DNA of 64,000 bases from Phycisphaeraceae bacterium. Lineage in GTDB: Bacteria > Planctomycetota > Phycisphaerae > Phycisphaerales > UBA1924. The first letter of the stretch is position 1; every line of letters starts with the position of its first letter. Both the position numbers and the translations under genes were made by a program. The notes under the pieces are model-generated. The model worked only from the letters and a program-made list of their open reading frames with translations, was not told where the DNA came from and did not search any database. This document shows, one piece after another, positions 53,001 through 60,149 of this stretch. The stretch covers positions 1,736,001-1,800,000 of the forward strand of contig JAHBWV010000001.1 in assembly GCA_019636845.1 (NCBI GenBank), read 5' to 3'.

Positions 53001-53356
53001 TCCGTGATGGTGCCCATCCTCTCGGTGACGACCTGGCGGTTGTACTTGAGATCCGTGCCCCACTGGAACTCGACGAAGACAATCGAGAGCCCAAGTGATG
53101 AAACGCTCCGCACCCTTTCGACGCCCGGTGAGCCGTTGACGGCGGTTTCGATGTTGTACGTGACCTGGGCCTCGACCTCCTCCGGAGCAAGCCCCGCAGC
53201 CTCGGTCATGATGGTCACGACCGGACGGTTGAGGTCAGGCAGAACGTCCGTGGGCGTCCGCAGCGTCACGTACATCCCATAGACGGAGACGAGCAGCGCG
53301 GCGATCAGCACCAGCACGCGGTTGTTCAGAGATGATCGAATGATCCAGTTGAGCAA
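50000..53356 (-). CDS. cusA: HME-RND efflux pump, CusA-like
   Basis: This 1118-residue inner-membrane RND pump exports metal with the adaptor encoded 42 bases upstream. Helix 4 has LGGLAVAIGELVDDAVVDVEN near residue 400. This is close to the Cu/Ag form of the signature (CusA: AxGxxxDAA) but with DDA. It lacks the DFG form of the other pump in this window. The C-terminus adds about 40 Ser/Ala/Pro residues. Monovalent copper or silver is the likely substrate, supported by context. Confidence 0.9.
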   Translation of the reverse strand: MLNWIIRSSLNNRVLVLIAALLVSVYGMYVTLRTPTDVLPDLNRPVVTIMTEAAGLAPEEVEAQVTYNIETAVNGSPGVERVRSVSSLGLSIVFVEFQWGTDLKYNRQVVTERMGTITEKLPPGVVPVMTPATSIMGEIALISVSSKTLTPMDVRTVAEFTLRPAILSIPGIAQVTAMGGDLKQFRVQVDPDKLRLFDLTIEDVEKALAAANQNTGGGFVVSGSQELVVRNIGRVQTADDIALSLIATKPGDHVSPPRAVLVRDVATVIEAGPTIKRGDGSDNGTPAVIMAIQKQPGADTITLTRALDQTLEQIRPTLPKGIEINADVFRQEHFIKSSIGNVFEALRDGAILVVIVLILFLMNVRTTIVTLTALPLSIITTFLVFHWLDLSVNTMTLGGLAVAIGELVDDAVVDVENVYRRLGENRRVATPKPIAQVVFDASSEIRNPIILGTIIVNLVFLPTFFLPGIEGRLFAPLATAYIVSIFASLLVALTVTPVLAYYLLPGIKRMEHGKDGALLRACKWLALKSYSISMPRPVAVLGTLGALVAVALFVVTRLGSEFLPPFNEGTAVVSFFGQPGVSLDESNKLGTKAEEMILSLPQVKSTARRTGRAEQDEHALGVNASEIEVDFWTKEEAKAPDKHTTPAGRRPPAVKDLLSREQVFSMIEEKLAAFPGVATGIGQPISHRIEHLLSGVRAQVAIKIFGDDLGTLRTLAEQTKAAMEGIPGVADLQVEQQVLIPQLHISVNREAAARVGFTPATLTDAMETATKGKVVGQVLDGLKVFDITLTLDDHHRTDPTALGLVRLVSPTGAIVLVQDVAEIVERLGPNEVQRESLRRRIVVSANVRGRDLGSTVEEIKKSIAMDVQLPQGYTIQYGGLYEAQQESTRLLLALGAGSLIAIFVILFTHYRSGMVAIQIMLNVPFAFLGSVAALAITREPFSVASLVGFISLTGIATRNGVLMVSHYIHLMTEERRPWSKELIIQGSQERVAPVLMTAVTAGLGLIPLVLSKGEPGKEILYPVAVVILGGLITSTLLDFFVTPAVFYRFGKTAAERLAREHAEKHGERAPIQPASTTTESHSKPTVATPAGASDRGNASASASPETGRPAASDQGAQS

Positions 53357-53398
53357 GGGAGAGTCCTCTTCTTCGGGGCCGAAGCGCGGAAGCGTCGA

Positions 53399-54796
53399 TC
53401 AGTGAGAATGGCCGTGGCCGTCGGAGCTCTGCACGGGCGAGGTCGGCTCCGGCACGCCGGGGACGAAGCCGCGAAGCTGCGAGAGGCTGAACGCGCCGCT
53501 CACAGCGATCACGTCGCCGGGCACCAGACCTAGTTTGATCTCAACCACCCGATCATCACGGACGCCCGCGGCGATGTCGCGCTTCTTGTAGATGACGTCG
53601 TCACCCTTCCCCTCCCTTACGAACACGTACAGGAGGGGGCCGTCTTTGACGATGGCCGACGCGGGGATCACCACCGCCGAGTCGTTGGCGGCAATCACGA
53701 TCGACAGGTCCACGAACTGGCCCTGGCGGAGCAGCCCTTTCGCGTTCTCCGCTTCAACCAGCACGTGCGCGGTGCGCTTGGTGGCGTCAATCACCGGGCT
53801 GACGAAGCGGACCGTTCCTTCCGCGACCACATCGCTTGCCGCGCCGACGCCGCGTCGGATGCGGACCTTGCTGCCGCTGGCAGCAGTGAGGCGGTCGACG
53901 AGGCCTTCGGGCAACTCTCCTTCGATCTGAACCCGGGCGAAGTCCCCGATCGTCAGCAGGGGCTGACCGGCTTCGACGCCCTGGCCGACCGCCGCGCTGC
54001 GTGTGGTGACCACGCCGTCGATCGGTGCCAGGAAGCGGATCAAGCCCGGCCGAGTGGGGTCGGCGAGCACTTCGACCGCGTGCGGATCGCTCTCGGCTGG
54101 GAGTGTTCCCCTGAGGGCCTCGGCTGAAGCCCGTGTGGTTGCGACCTGCTTCCTCAGCGATACGAGCTCCGCCCGAGCCTGTTCCAGGGCGACCCCGCGC
54201 AGACCGGCGTCGGCCCGCAGCTTGATCGCTTCGGATCTGCGTTGAGTCAGCAGGTTGGCGGAGACGTTTTCGCCTGCACTCGTGAGTCTCTGCACCTCGG
54301 CCTCGAGCAGCTCCGCGCCCTGCGTGAGGGCGGGCAGCTCGATCTCAAGCGACTGCACCTGCGACTCAGCCCGCTTCAGCTCAGCGTCCAGCCGCTCGGT
54401 TTCTCCTTCCAGCCGGCGGACGTCATAGAGCAGCTTGGCCATCTCCGGCGAATCAACTTCGGCCAGCGTCGCGCCCTTCTCAACGAAGTCTCCCGGTTGG
54501 ACGGCGACCAGGCGAACCACGCCCGCGTAGCGCGGTGAGACGGCCACCAGCGCGTCCGGACGCGCCCGGACCATACCGGTCAGGCGGACGACGTCTTCGA
54601 CCTGCCCGAAGTCCACCTCGGCAGTGGCAAGGCCAATCGCCGCGGCCGTCGCCTCCGAGACCCTCTTTGGCGCATTCGGGTCGAACGTTGCCCCGGCTGG
54701 CTTGTTGTGCCCTTCGTGGGCGTAGACAGGTATCAAGATCGCCGCGGTAGCGAGCGCTAGTGCGCTCAGCCCCACAGCCGCGCGTGAGCGTGCCAT
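53399..54796 (-). CDS. cusB: RND efflux periplasmic adaptor, CusB-like
   Basis: This is a 465-residue membrane-fusion protein with a signal helix (MARSRAAVGLSALALATAAILIPVYA). A short His segment (HEGHN) follows, then barrel-sandwich, a long coiled-coil hairpin (about 125-220), second lipoyl half and beta-barrel domains. The C-terminus ends DGHGHSH, a second His site. It is encoded directly before the RND gene. Confidence 0.9.
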   Translation of the reverse strand: MARSRAAVGLSALALATAAILIPVYAHEGHNKPAGATFDPNAPKRVSEATAAAIGLATAEVDFGQVEDVVRLTGMVRARPDALVAVSPRYAGVVRLVAVQPGDFVEKGATLAEVDSPEMAKLLYDVRRLEGETERLDAELKRAESQVQSLEIELPALTQGAELLEAEVQRLTSAGENVSANLLTQRRSEAIKLRADAGLRGVALEQARAELVSLRKQVATTRASAEALRGTLPAESDPHAVEVLADPTRPGLIRFLAPIDGVVTTRSAAVGQGVEAGQPLLTIGDFARVQIEGELPEGLVDRLTAASGSKVRIRRGVGAASDVVAEGTVRFVSPVIDATKRTAHVLVEAENAKGLLRQGQFVDLSIVIAANDSAVVIPASAIVKDGPLLYVFVREGKGDDVIYKKRDIAAGVRDDRVVEIKLGLVPGDVIAVSGAFSLSQLRGFVPGVPEPTSPVQSSDGHGHSH

Positions 54797-54954
54797 GCGA
54801 GACCTCCGGTGAGGGGTGCAAGAACAGGTCAGTCAGATGGATGGGGTGCGCCGAAGCGCGTTGGGGGCGCGCGGCAGCCCGGCGACGATTCCGGTGTCTG
54901 CAAGCGCACTTTCAGCGCTTCGGCGACTGGGAATCGTCGGTACGGGCCGAATTG

Positions 54955-55440
54955 CTACACGATGAGCGCGCAGTGCAGGCGCAGAAGCGATGTCTGCAGT
55001 CGTTCGACGACGCGCTGCTCCCGGTCCAAACCCCGGAAAAGGGCTGTCGGAAGCACATCAACGGAGAGGGTCCAGTCGAGAACGGCGATGACCACGGGAG
55101 CAGGCAACTCGACGGTCGACTTTTCGACCGTGAGCATCATCCCGCTGTTCTTGCCGCAGTCGCAGTCGTGCTTGTCGTTGCCCGGCGCGCACGGCTTGGG
55201 GGCGTGATCGTCCCCGTTGTTGGACGCAGGCCCATCCTGGTGCTCGTGGTGGGAGGAGTGATCATGACTCGACCCGTCGGCGTGCACATGGGCCAGCCTC
55301 TCGCCTTGGCGATCCGAAGCAGGAGCCTGGCACGGGATGCATCCGCTGAACCACGAGTGGAAGTTGCAGCAGCAAAACGGCACCGCTACCGCGAGCAGCA
55401 CGGTCACCAGAAGCCGGAATGGACTGTCGCGATGGAGCAT
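54955..55440 (-). CDS. Small exported Cys/His-rich protein heading the cus-like operon
   Basis: This 161-residue protein is read from ATG 55440 (MLHRDSPFRLLVTVLLAVAVPFCCC), with CAAGGA 4-9 bases upstream. The hydrophobic N-terminus ends in CCC. The middle is His/Asp/Cys-rich (HVHADGSSHDHSSHHEH, CDCGKN). A hydrophobic Trp segment (APVVIAVLDWTLSV) follows. The C-terminal tail is SLLRLHCALIV. It is the closest relative of the protein at 4768-5238 and the first gene of the third export operon. The family is not recognised. Confidence 0.75.
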   Translation of the reverse strand: MLHRDSPFRLLVTVLLAVAVPFCCCNFHSWFSGCIPCQAPASDRQGERLAHVHADGSSHDHSSHHEHQDGPASNNGDDHAPKPCAPGNDKHDCDCGKNSGMMLTVEKSTVELPAPVVIAVLDWTLSVDVLPTALFRGLDREQRVVERLQTSLLRLHCALIV

Positions 55441-55450
55441 GCTTCCTTGG

Positions 55451-55460
55451 AGTATATCGG
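55451..55460 (-). promoter_or_regulatory. -10 element upstream of the Cys/His-rich leader gene
   Basis: CCGATATACT on the minus strand places TATACT 10 bases before the ATG at 55440, identical in sequence and distance to the element at 5249-5260. Confidence 0.5.
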
Positions 55461-56492
55461 TGGTCATGGTACGACGTTGCGGACCCGCGGGTTCGATTTT
55501 CGCCGGGCGGTTGGCTCCGGGCGATCGGTTCAGGGAGCATTCCGCCAGAACGGGTGGATACTCTTCGTTATTGAGGGGGTCTTGTCGCGGTTCAACCGGC
55601 AACATTGGCCCACAAGCCCCAGGTCACCCGTGAGAAACGGTTCACCGAGATTGTGGATACGGTGGGCAGAGTGCGAAATAGTGAGATATTGAGACTCGGC
55701 CCCGGTCGCTGTGAAAATTCAGGCCATTCCGCCATTCCTGATCCAGTCTCACCTGCCGCCCTCGTGAGACTACCGGGCTGGGCCGCGATCGGCAGCATTT
55801 CGACGCCGTCTGGATCGTCCCGGCCGAGCCGCCCGAAGGCAGCCCCGCAAATCCCAACGGGCGGGGCTGGAGTATTTGTACCCCACCAGCGGCCTTGAAA
55901 ACGCGGTTTCCGCTGTCCCCATTAACGACCCGTTTCAATCGCACACCCATCGGGCCACCCCGAGAGTGGTCCGCCAACCCTCCGAAACGGTCTTGTACAG
56001 GGAGTTCATTGCCGCCACGTGAAAGCGTGGCGGTTTTGCTTGGCGGATTGGGCGGTTTTGGACCTCCCGGCGAGGTCGCGGAAACGCCGTAGTTTTCGGG
56101 GTCGGACGCGGGTGGGGTTTGGCGGCAGTGCTCTCTGGTATGGCAGGTGCGAGGAGCGTGCGACGGGAACCCCAAGCGTTCCGGTACGACTCTCGGCCAA
56201 ACCTCTCAAACTCTCTCCGACTCTCGGTTAGCGCACCCGCTGATTTGACGCGGGGTTGCGATCGGAGGTGGGCCGAGTCAGGCCCGGCTAGCAGTAGTGA
56301 AGTTTCCCCAGCCTCAGGGGTTTAGCAATTTGGTGCAAGGACGTTGCGGCTGGTCGCGCGCCCACGGACAGCCCCTCTCTGAGTGTATCGTGTGCGGAGT
56401 GCCGCCTAGGTCGTGGAGACGCAGTTGGCGTTCATGAATCTAGCTGAAGAGCCATTCGGTTGCGGGCTAAAGCCACCCGGCGACTTTCGCCG
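55461..56492. other. Long region without a recognised gene
   Basis: I see no supported gene here. Two stem-loops stand out: AGCCCCGC/GCGGGGCT (55841-55868), and CCGCCACG/CGTGGCGG followed by TTTT (56012-56036), the latter a good plus-strand terminator. A plus-strand frame from about 55768 ends at TGA inside that stem-loop (56020-56022) and has a protein-like end (LEYLYPTSGLENAVSAV). It may be the remnant of a broken gene. The region separates the metal genes from the accessory genes. Confidence 0.5.
56012..56036 (+). terminator. Rho-independent terminator
   Basis: A perfect 8-bp stem CCGCCACG/CGTGGCGG with loop TGAAAG is followed by TTTTGCTT. No intact plus-strand gene ends just before it. 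Confidence 0.6.
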
Positions 56493-56498
56493 TATAAT
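56479..56498 (+). promoter_or_regulatory. TATAAT promoter with GGCGA-TCGCC dyad
   Basis: TATAAT (56493-56498) lies 7 bases before ATG 56506, predicting a leaderless transcript. Directly upstream, GGCGACTTTCGCC (56479-56491) is a dyad that a repressor could bind. Confidence 0.5.
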
Positions 56499-56505
56499 GG
56501 GGTAG

Positions 56506-56790
56506 ATGCATGGATCACTGCGCAACTTCTTGATCGGCTTTGGCTCCGTGCTGGACCTGTTTCCAGCACCCCCTACCCCGCCGCCGATGACCCCTCATCG
56601 ACCTGGCCAGTCCGTGGGCCGCGCATGGCGAATCACGGGGCTGTATCTCGCCAACTCAGCGTGGTCGAGTTCGGATAGACTTCCGCCGCATGACAGAGAA
56701 GAAGTCCGACGAGTTTTATCCGGCCGAATTAGCGGATCAGACGGGAATCCACGTGATTCTCGGCCAAACTCCGGCATCCGTATCGCCTGA
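56506..56790 (+). CDS. Small protein preceding the DUF2335 gene
   Basis: The 94-residue frame starts MHGSLRNFLIGFGSVLDLFPAP, followed by SVGRAWRITGLYLANSAW. The SLRxFLIGxGSVLDLxP start and the W-x-x-x-G-x-x-L pattern resemble small unnamed proteins that I recall beside membrane or phage genes in other bacteria. The frame overlaps the next gene by about 100 bases, so its natural end may be earlier and lost by a small change. The promoter just upstream supports expression. Confidence 0.5.
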   Translation: MHGSLRNFLIGFGSVLDLFPAPPTPPPMTPHRPGQSVGRAWRITGLYLANSAWSSSDRLPPHDREEVRRVLSGRISGSDGNPRDSRPNSGIRIA

Positions 56791-57199
56791 TCCAAACTCG
56801 GCGGCGCTAGCCGCATTTTCATATCAACACGCGGGACCGTTACCCGACCCGATGACGCTGGGGGTGTATGGCCAAGTAGATCCGTCCCTACCAATGGCCA
56901 TTGTGGGAATGGCCCAGAAGCAACAGGGACACGACCACAAGATGGCCGAGGATCAGCTCAAGCACTCCAACGACATCCTTCGGTTTGGATTCATCGAGCG
57001 AATGGCGGGGCGAGCGTGTGCCATTGTTGGCGTGATCGCACTGGTGGTGGGATCAGTCTGCTTATCCAACAACGGACACGGAGAGGCCGCCGCGGCCCTT
57101 GGTGGCGTCGCGGCGGTTGGCATCATCGGTCCGTTTGTCTATGGGAAAGTAATCGCGCCGCGGGAATCCAAAAAGCAGCCCGATGCACCAACGGGCTAG
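56690..57199 (+). CDS. DUF2335 family membrane protein
   Basis: This 169-residue protein has the pattern YQHAGPLPDPMTLGVYGQVDPSLPMAIVGMAQKQQGHDHKMAE near 44-90, the hallmark of DUF2335. Two helices follow (ACAIVGVIALVVGSVCLS and AAALGGVAAVGIIGPFVYG). The function is unknown. Members occur in accessory regions and near phage-like genes. The next gene downstream, an AAA ATPase, is convergent. Confidence 0.8.
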   Translation: MTEKKSDEFYPAELADQTGIHVILGQTPASVSPDPNSAALAAFSYQHAGPLPDPMTLGVYGQVDPSLPMAIVGMAQKQQGHDHKMAEDQLKHSNDILRFGFIERMAGRACAIVGVIALVVGSVCLSNNGHGEAAAALGGVAAVGIIGPFVYGKVIAPRESKKQPDAPTG

Positions 57200-57270
57200 T
57201 CCCTCCATCGTCACGTTCAACATGTGCGGCAAATTGAAACCTGCCCCTTGGGTGAACGTGCATCTAACGA

Positions 57271-59052
57271 TCACTTTATTGTCGGATCGCTGGTGCTTGT
57301 TCCCGGAACTGCGTCGATACCGTGCTCGATAAGGGGTGGCCACTCGATGATGAAGACGGTCTGACAGCCGTTGCATTTGACCCTCTTGCCCAACATTTCG
57401 GAGCGCACGCGATTCTGCCGCTGGCACGAAAGGCAATCGGCCTGCCATCGGGCGTTCTCGATCTTCAGTAGGTCCGCATCGAGGCCGACCTGATCTAGCG
57501 GGACGTCCGCACCGCTGAGAGTCTGGAGTGCTTCCTTGGTCGGCTTTGCGCCGGCCCCCGTCAATCGCATGGCCTGCCGGTTGCACATCTCTTCAAAGAC
57601 GTTCCGGACGAAGCGTCCGTTACCGAACTTGTCATCCCTTCGCGCATACGCCACCGTGAACATGATGGACAAGTATGCACGTGCGTCGGCGGTGACAGTG
57701 TAGTGCCCCTTGTCCATGAACAGCGAGATGATCCGGCCCATGTCCTCCGGCGTGTAGTCATCGAAATGCATGTACCTTGTAAAGCGGCTTTGTAATCCTG
57801 GGTTGCTATCGATGAACTTGCCCATCGGCTCGGGATACCCAGCGACAACGACCACCAGACGATCTCGGTGGTCCTCCATTCGCTTGAGAAGTGTGTCGAT
57901 AGCCTCTTTCCCGTAATCGTACTGGCCGCCTGTCGCTGACAGCGTGTACGCCTCGTCAATAAAGAGGATGCCGTCCATGGCCTCCTGCACCTTGGCATCA
58001 GTCTTGACGGCCGTTTGCCCCACGTATTCGGCAACGACACCTGCACGGTCAGTTTCGACAACGTGACCCTTCGCCAGAATGCCATACCCACGAAGGAAGC
58101 GGCCGAGGATACGTGCGACAGTGGTCTTGCCAGTGCCGGGATTGCCGTAGAAAACGAAGTGGAGCGCCTGCTTGCCCGCCGGCAGGCCAGCGGCCTGCCG
58201 CTGTCGCTGGATTTCTAGGAAAGCGTCGAAGCGTCGAACCTCCTCTTTGACGCGAGGGAGGCCGATCAGTTCCGCGAGTTCCTTTCGAGCCTCTTCAAGC
58301 GCCGATGACGTGTTGGTCTTCACTTCATGCTGCGATGGTGGTTGGGCCGCGGCAGCCGTCTTGGGCGCGTCTGGTGTGTTGGAGAGCATCGCCGCAGACA
58401 GCCGACCACCCGCACCCTTGCTCGTCGCCTTGACGTACGGATCATCATCGCCCTTCACGGTCGCGCGCAGTTTCTTAGCCAGCTCTCGGTGCATGTCGAT
58501 CCACTGACGCTCCTGCGCCAACTTGTCTCGTTCGTACTGCGAAATGTGACCGTCCGCCGAAACCATTTCCTTCAGAATCTTGCTGCGCATCTCGATATGA
58601 GCTTCGAGCAGAGCAGGCTTGTCCAGCAGCGCGTCCACGGTACTAGCGATCCGCCAAGCAAGGCACGATGTCCGCTCGCAGTTGTCGCCGAACAAGTCTG
58701 CGCTCTCGGAGAACTTATCGACAAATGCGCGACCTCCGAGTGGGAGCCCGTCGTCGTCTTCGTCGTACCCGTCGAGCAACTTCTGATACAGGCCGAGACC
58801 GAACTCAACGAACGATTGAACGACCTCGTATGCCTCATCTTCACTCCGTGGGTCCATGCCGCCCCAGATCAGGTTCAAGTAGTCAGCGGTGAACGCAAGG
58901 GCGACAACGGCCTTCGGGCTGAGGTGAACGAGGAGCGGAGTGACCTCATCGCCAAGGAGCGTCTCGGCGTTGTCGTCCGTGATGAGGTTATCAAGCAGTT
59001 GAGCGATATCAGCGACGTGTTCGGTGATGTCGTCGCCCAGCGAGTGTCCCAT
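57271..59052 (-). CDS. CbxX/CfqX-type AAA ATPase with TerB-like and zinc-ribbon parts
   Basis: This 593-residue protein starts at ATG 59052 (MGHSLGDDITEHVADI), with AGGGAGG upstream. The helical N-terminus includes a TerB-like segment (ILKEMVSADGHISQYERDKL, near 170-190). The AAA domain (about 270-510) starts LAELIGLPRVKEEVRRF, with Walker A GNPGTGKT near 302, Walker B GILFIDEAY near 362 and a sensor region VVVAGYPEPM. A C-terminal zinc ribbon (CLSCQ and CNGCQ) follows. CbxX and EccA relatives remodel protein complexes. The role here is unknown; a stress or defence role is possible. Confidence 0.82.
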   Translation of the reverse strand: MGHSLGDDITEHVADIAQLLDNLITDDNAETLLGDEVTPLLVHLSPKAVVALAFTADYLNLIWGGMDPRSEDEAYEVVQSFVEFGLGLYQKLLDGYDEDDDGLPLGGRAFVDKFSESADLFGDNCERTSCLAWRIASTVDALLDKPALLEAHIEMRSKILKEMVSADGHISQYERDKLAQERQWIDMHRELAKKLRATVKGDDDPYVKATSKGAGGRLSAAMLSNTPDAPKTAAAAQPPSQHEVKTNTSSALEEARKELAELIGLPRVKEEVRRFDAFLEIQRQRQAAGLPAGKQALHFVFYGNPGTGKTTVARILGRFLRGYGILAKGHVVETDRAGVVAEYVGQTAVKTDAKVQEAMDGILFIDEAYTLSATGGQYDYGKEAIDTLLKRMEDHRDRLVVVVAGYPEPMGKFIDSNPGLQSRFTRYMHFDDYTPEDMGRIISLFMDKGHYTVTADARAYLSIMFTVAYARRDDKFGNGRFVRNVFEEMCNRQAMRLTGAGAKPTKEALQTLSGADVPLDQVGLDADLLKIENARWQADCLSCQRQNRVRSEMLGKRVKCNGCQTVFIIEWPPLIEHGIDAVPGTSTSDPTIK

Positions 59053-59372
59053 GTCTCGTCGCCTCCCTGACCGTATGCTCCATTGTACGCGATCCGTTCG
59101 CGCCGGCTTTGCGGGCCGATATCGGCGGTGGCATGGGGAGGTAGCCCATCCCCCAGCGGAAGCACACCATCTCGTCGCGCGCGGCTTCGGGCTCGTCGCT
59201 CCCCGGCCCTTGGCGGCGCGATCGGCGTCACCGCCGATGACGTTGAAGGCATGTACACCACCGTCACCCGCCATGATCGGAACCGTTTGCGTAGGTGGTG
59301 GTTAACGCCCCGCTGGCGGGCGGCAACCCATCCCACGCACGCCTGACCGCAGGCTCGCGCACGGACGCACCG
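59053..59372. other. Intergenic region
   Basis: This divergent gap between the AAA ATPase gene and the recombinase cassette holds a TACAAT -10-like box for the ATPase gene (59087-59082 on the minus strand). Nothing else is recognised. Confidence 0.4.
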
Positions 59373-59606
59373 ATGACGATCGACCCTGACGAGCAGGTCG
59401 AGCGCGATGACCTCGCGCCCCCCCACCCGACCGAGCGACTGCACATCATCGCCGGACTCCTGGCTGAAGGCATCCGCCGCCAGCGCGGTGACGCACGCCG
59501 CATGGGCCATGTGGCCGACAGTCCGCCGCATCCAGAAAGAGAGGGCGACGGACTTGAACCATCGCAGCCGGTTCGCCTTGATGGTCCGACCCCCCACCGT
59601 GGTTGA
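59373..59606 (+). CDS. Small protein of the recombinase cassette
   Basis: The 77-residue frame from ATG 59373 (MTIDPDEQVERDDLAPP) contains TERLHIIAGLLAEGIRRQR. Small proteins with an ILAxGIxRL-like helix often precede DUF2924 genes, so this is probably the first gene of the cassette. It ends 24 bases before the next start. The function is unknown. Confidence 0.55.
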   Translation: MTIDPDEQVERDDLAPPHPTERLHIIAGLLAEGIRRQRGDARRMGHVADSPPHPEREGDGLEPSQPVRLDGPTPHRG

Positions 59607-59630
59607 CGCCTCGCGAACCGGAGAGTCTCG

Positions 59631-60149
59631 ATGCCCACCCGAATCAATGACACCCACGCGACGGTCCTGGCCCTTGGTCGTCTGACCGTCCCCGAACTGA
59701 AGCAGCGGTACGCCGAGGTGTTCGGCGAACCCACGCGAACGAACCACAAGCAGTACCTCGTCAAGCGGATCGTCTGGCGGATGCAGGCGCTCCGCGAGGG
59801 CGGGTTATCCGATCGGGCGCGGCGGCGGGCTATTGAACTGGCCGACGACGCGGAGATCCGGCTCACGGCTCCGAGAGCGCCTTCGCCCGGCCCCGGCACG
59901 GTTATCACCGCCGCGTTCGACGCGGGGCGACCCGCGACGTTCCCCAAGCCGGGGAGCGTGATCCGCCGCGAGTACAAGGGGAAGGCGATCGTGGTGCGGG
60001 TTCTGCCCCGTGGGTTTGAGTACGAGGGCGAGGTCTATCGCTCGCTCACCGCCATCGCGCAGAAGGTGACGGGAGCGCACTGGAACGGAGTCAGCTTCTT
60101 CGGGCTGCCATCCGCACGCGGCAAGAAGGGATCGGAGACCAGCGCATGA
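59631..60149 (+). CDS. DUF2924 protein
   Basis: This 172-residue protein has the full DUF2924 pattern: LTVPELKQRYAEVFGEPTRTNHKQYLVKRIVWRMQAL at the start, and REYKGKAIVVRVLPRGFEYEGEVYRSLTAIAQKVTGAHWNGVSFFGL at the end. It is basic and probably binds DNA. Family members are encoded just before large serine recombinases, as here, with an ATGA overlap. A role in recombination or its control is inferred. Confidence 0.85.
   Translation: MPTRINDTHATVLALGRLTVPELKQRYAEVFGEPTRTNHKQYLVKRIVWRMQALREGGLSDRARRRAIELADDAEIRLTAPRAPSPGPGTVITAAFDAGRPATFPKPGSVIRREYKGKAIVVRVLPRGFEYEGEVYRSLTAIAQKVTGAHWNGVSFFGLPSARGKKGSETSA

Noticed and set aside
55478..55500. GGTTCGATTTT resembling a tRNA T-loop
   Set aside because: The stem relies on G-U pairs, and the upstream bases are the promoter and start of the gene at 55440. 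No cloverleaf forms.
55768..56022. Plus-strand frame ending in LEYLYPTSGLENAVSAV and onward, stopping inside a terminator
   Set aside because: It has no start, ribosome site or recognised domain. Kept only as a possible gene remnant in the description of the region.
55642..56175. Minus-strand frame of 177 codons
   Set aside because: Composition is Gly/Arg/Ser/Pro-biased with no domain, and a plus-strand terminator lies inside it.
59540..59570. tRNA T-arm-like sequence on the minus strand (GGTTCAAGTCC with a pairing stem)
   Set aside because: No matching acceptor, D-arm or anticodon arm is found within 100 bases, and the bases are explained by the coding frame of the small gene at 59373-59606.
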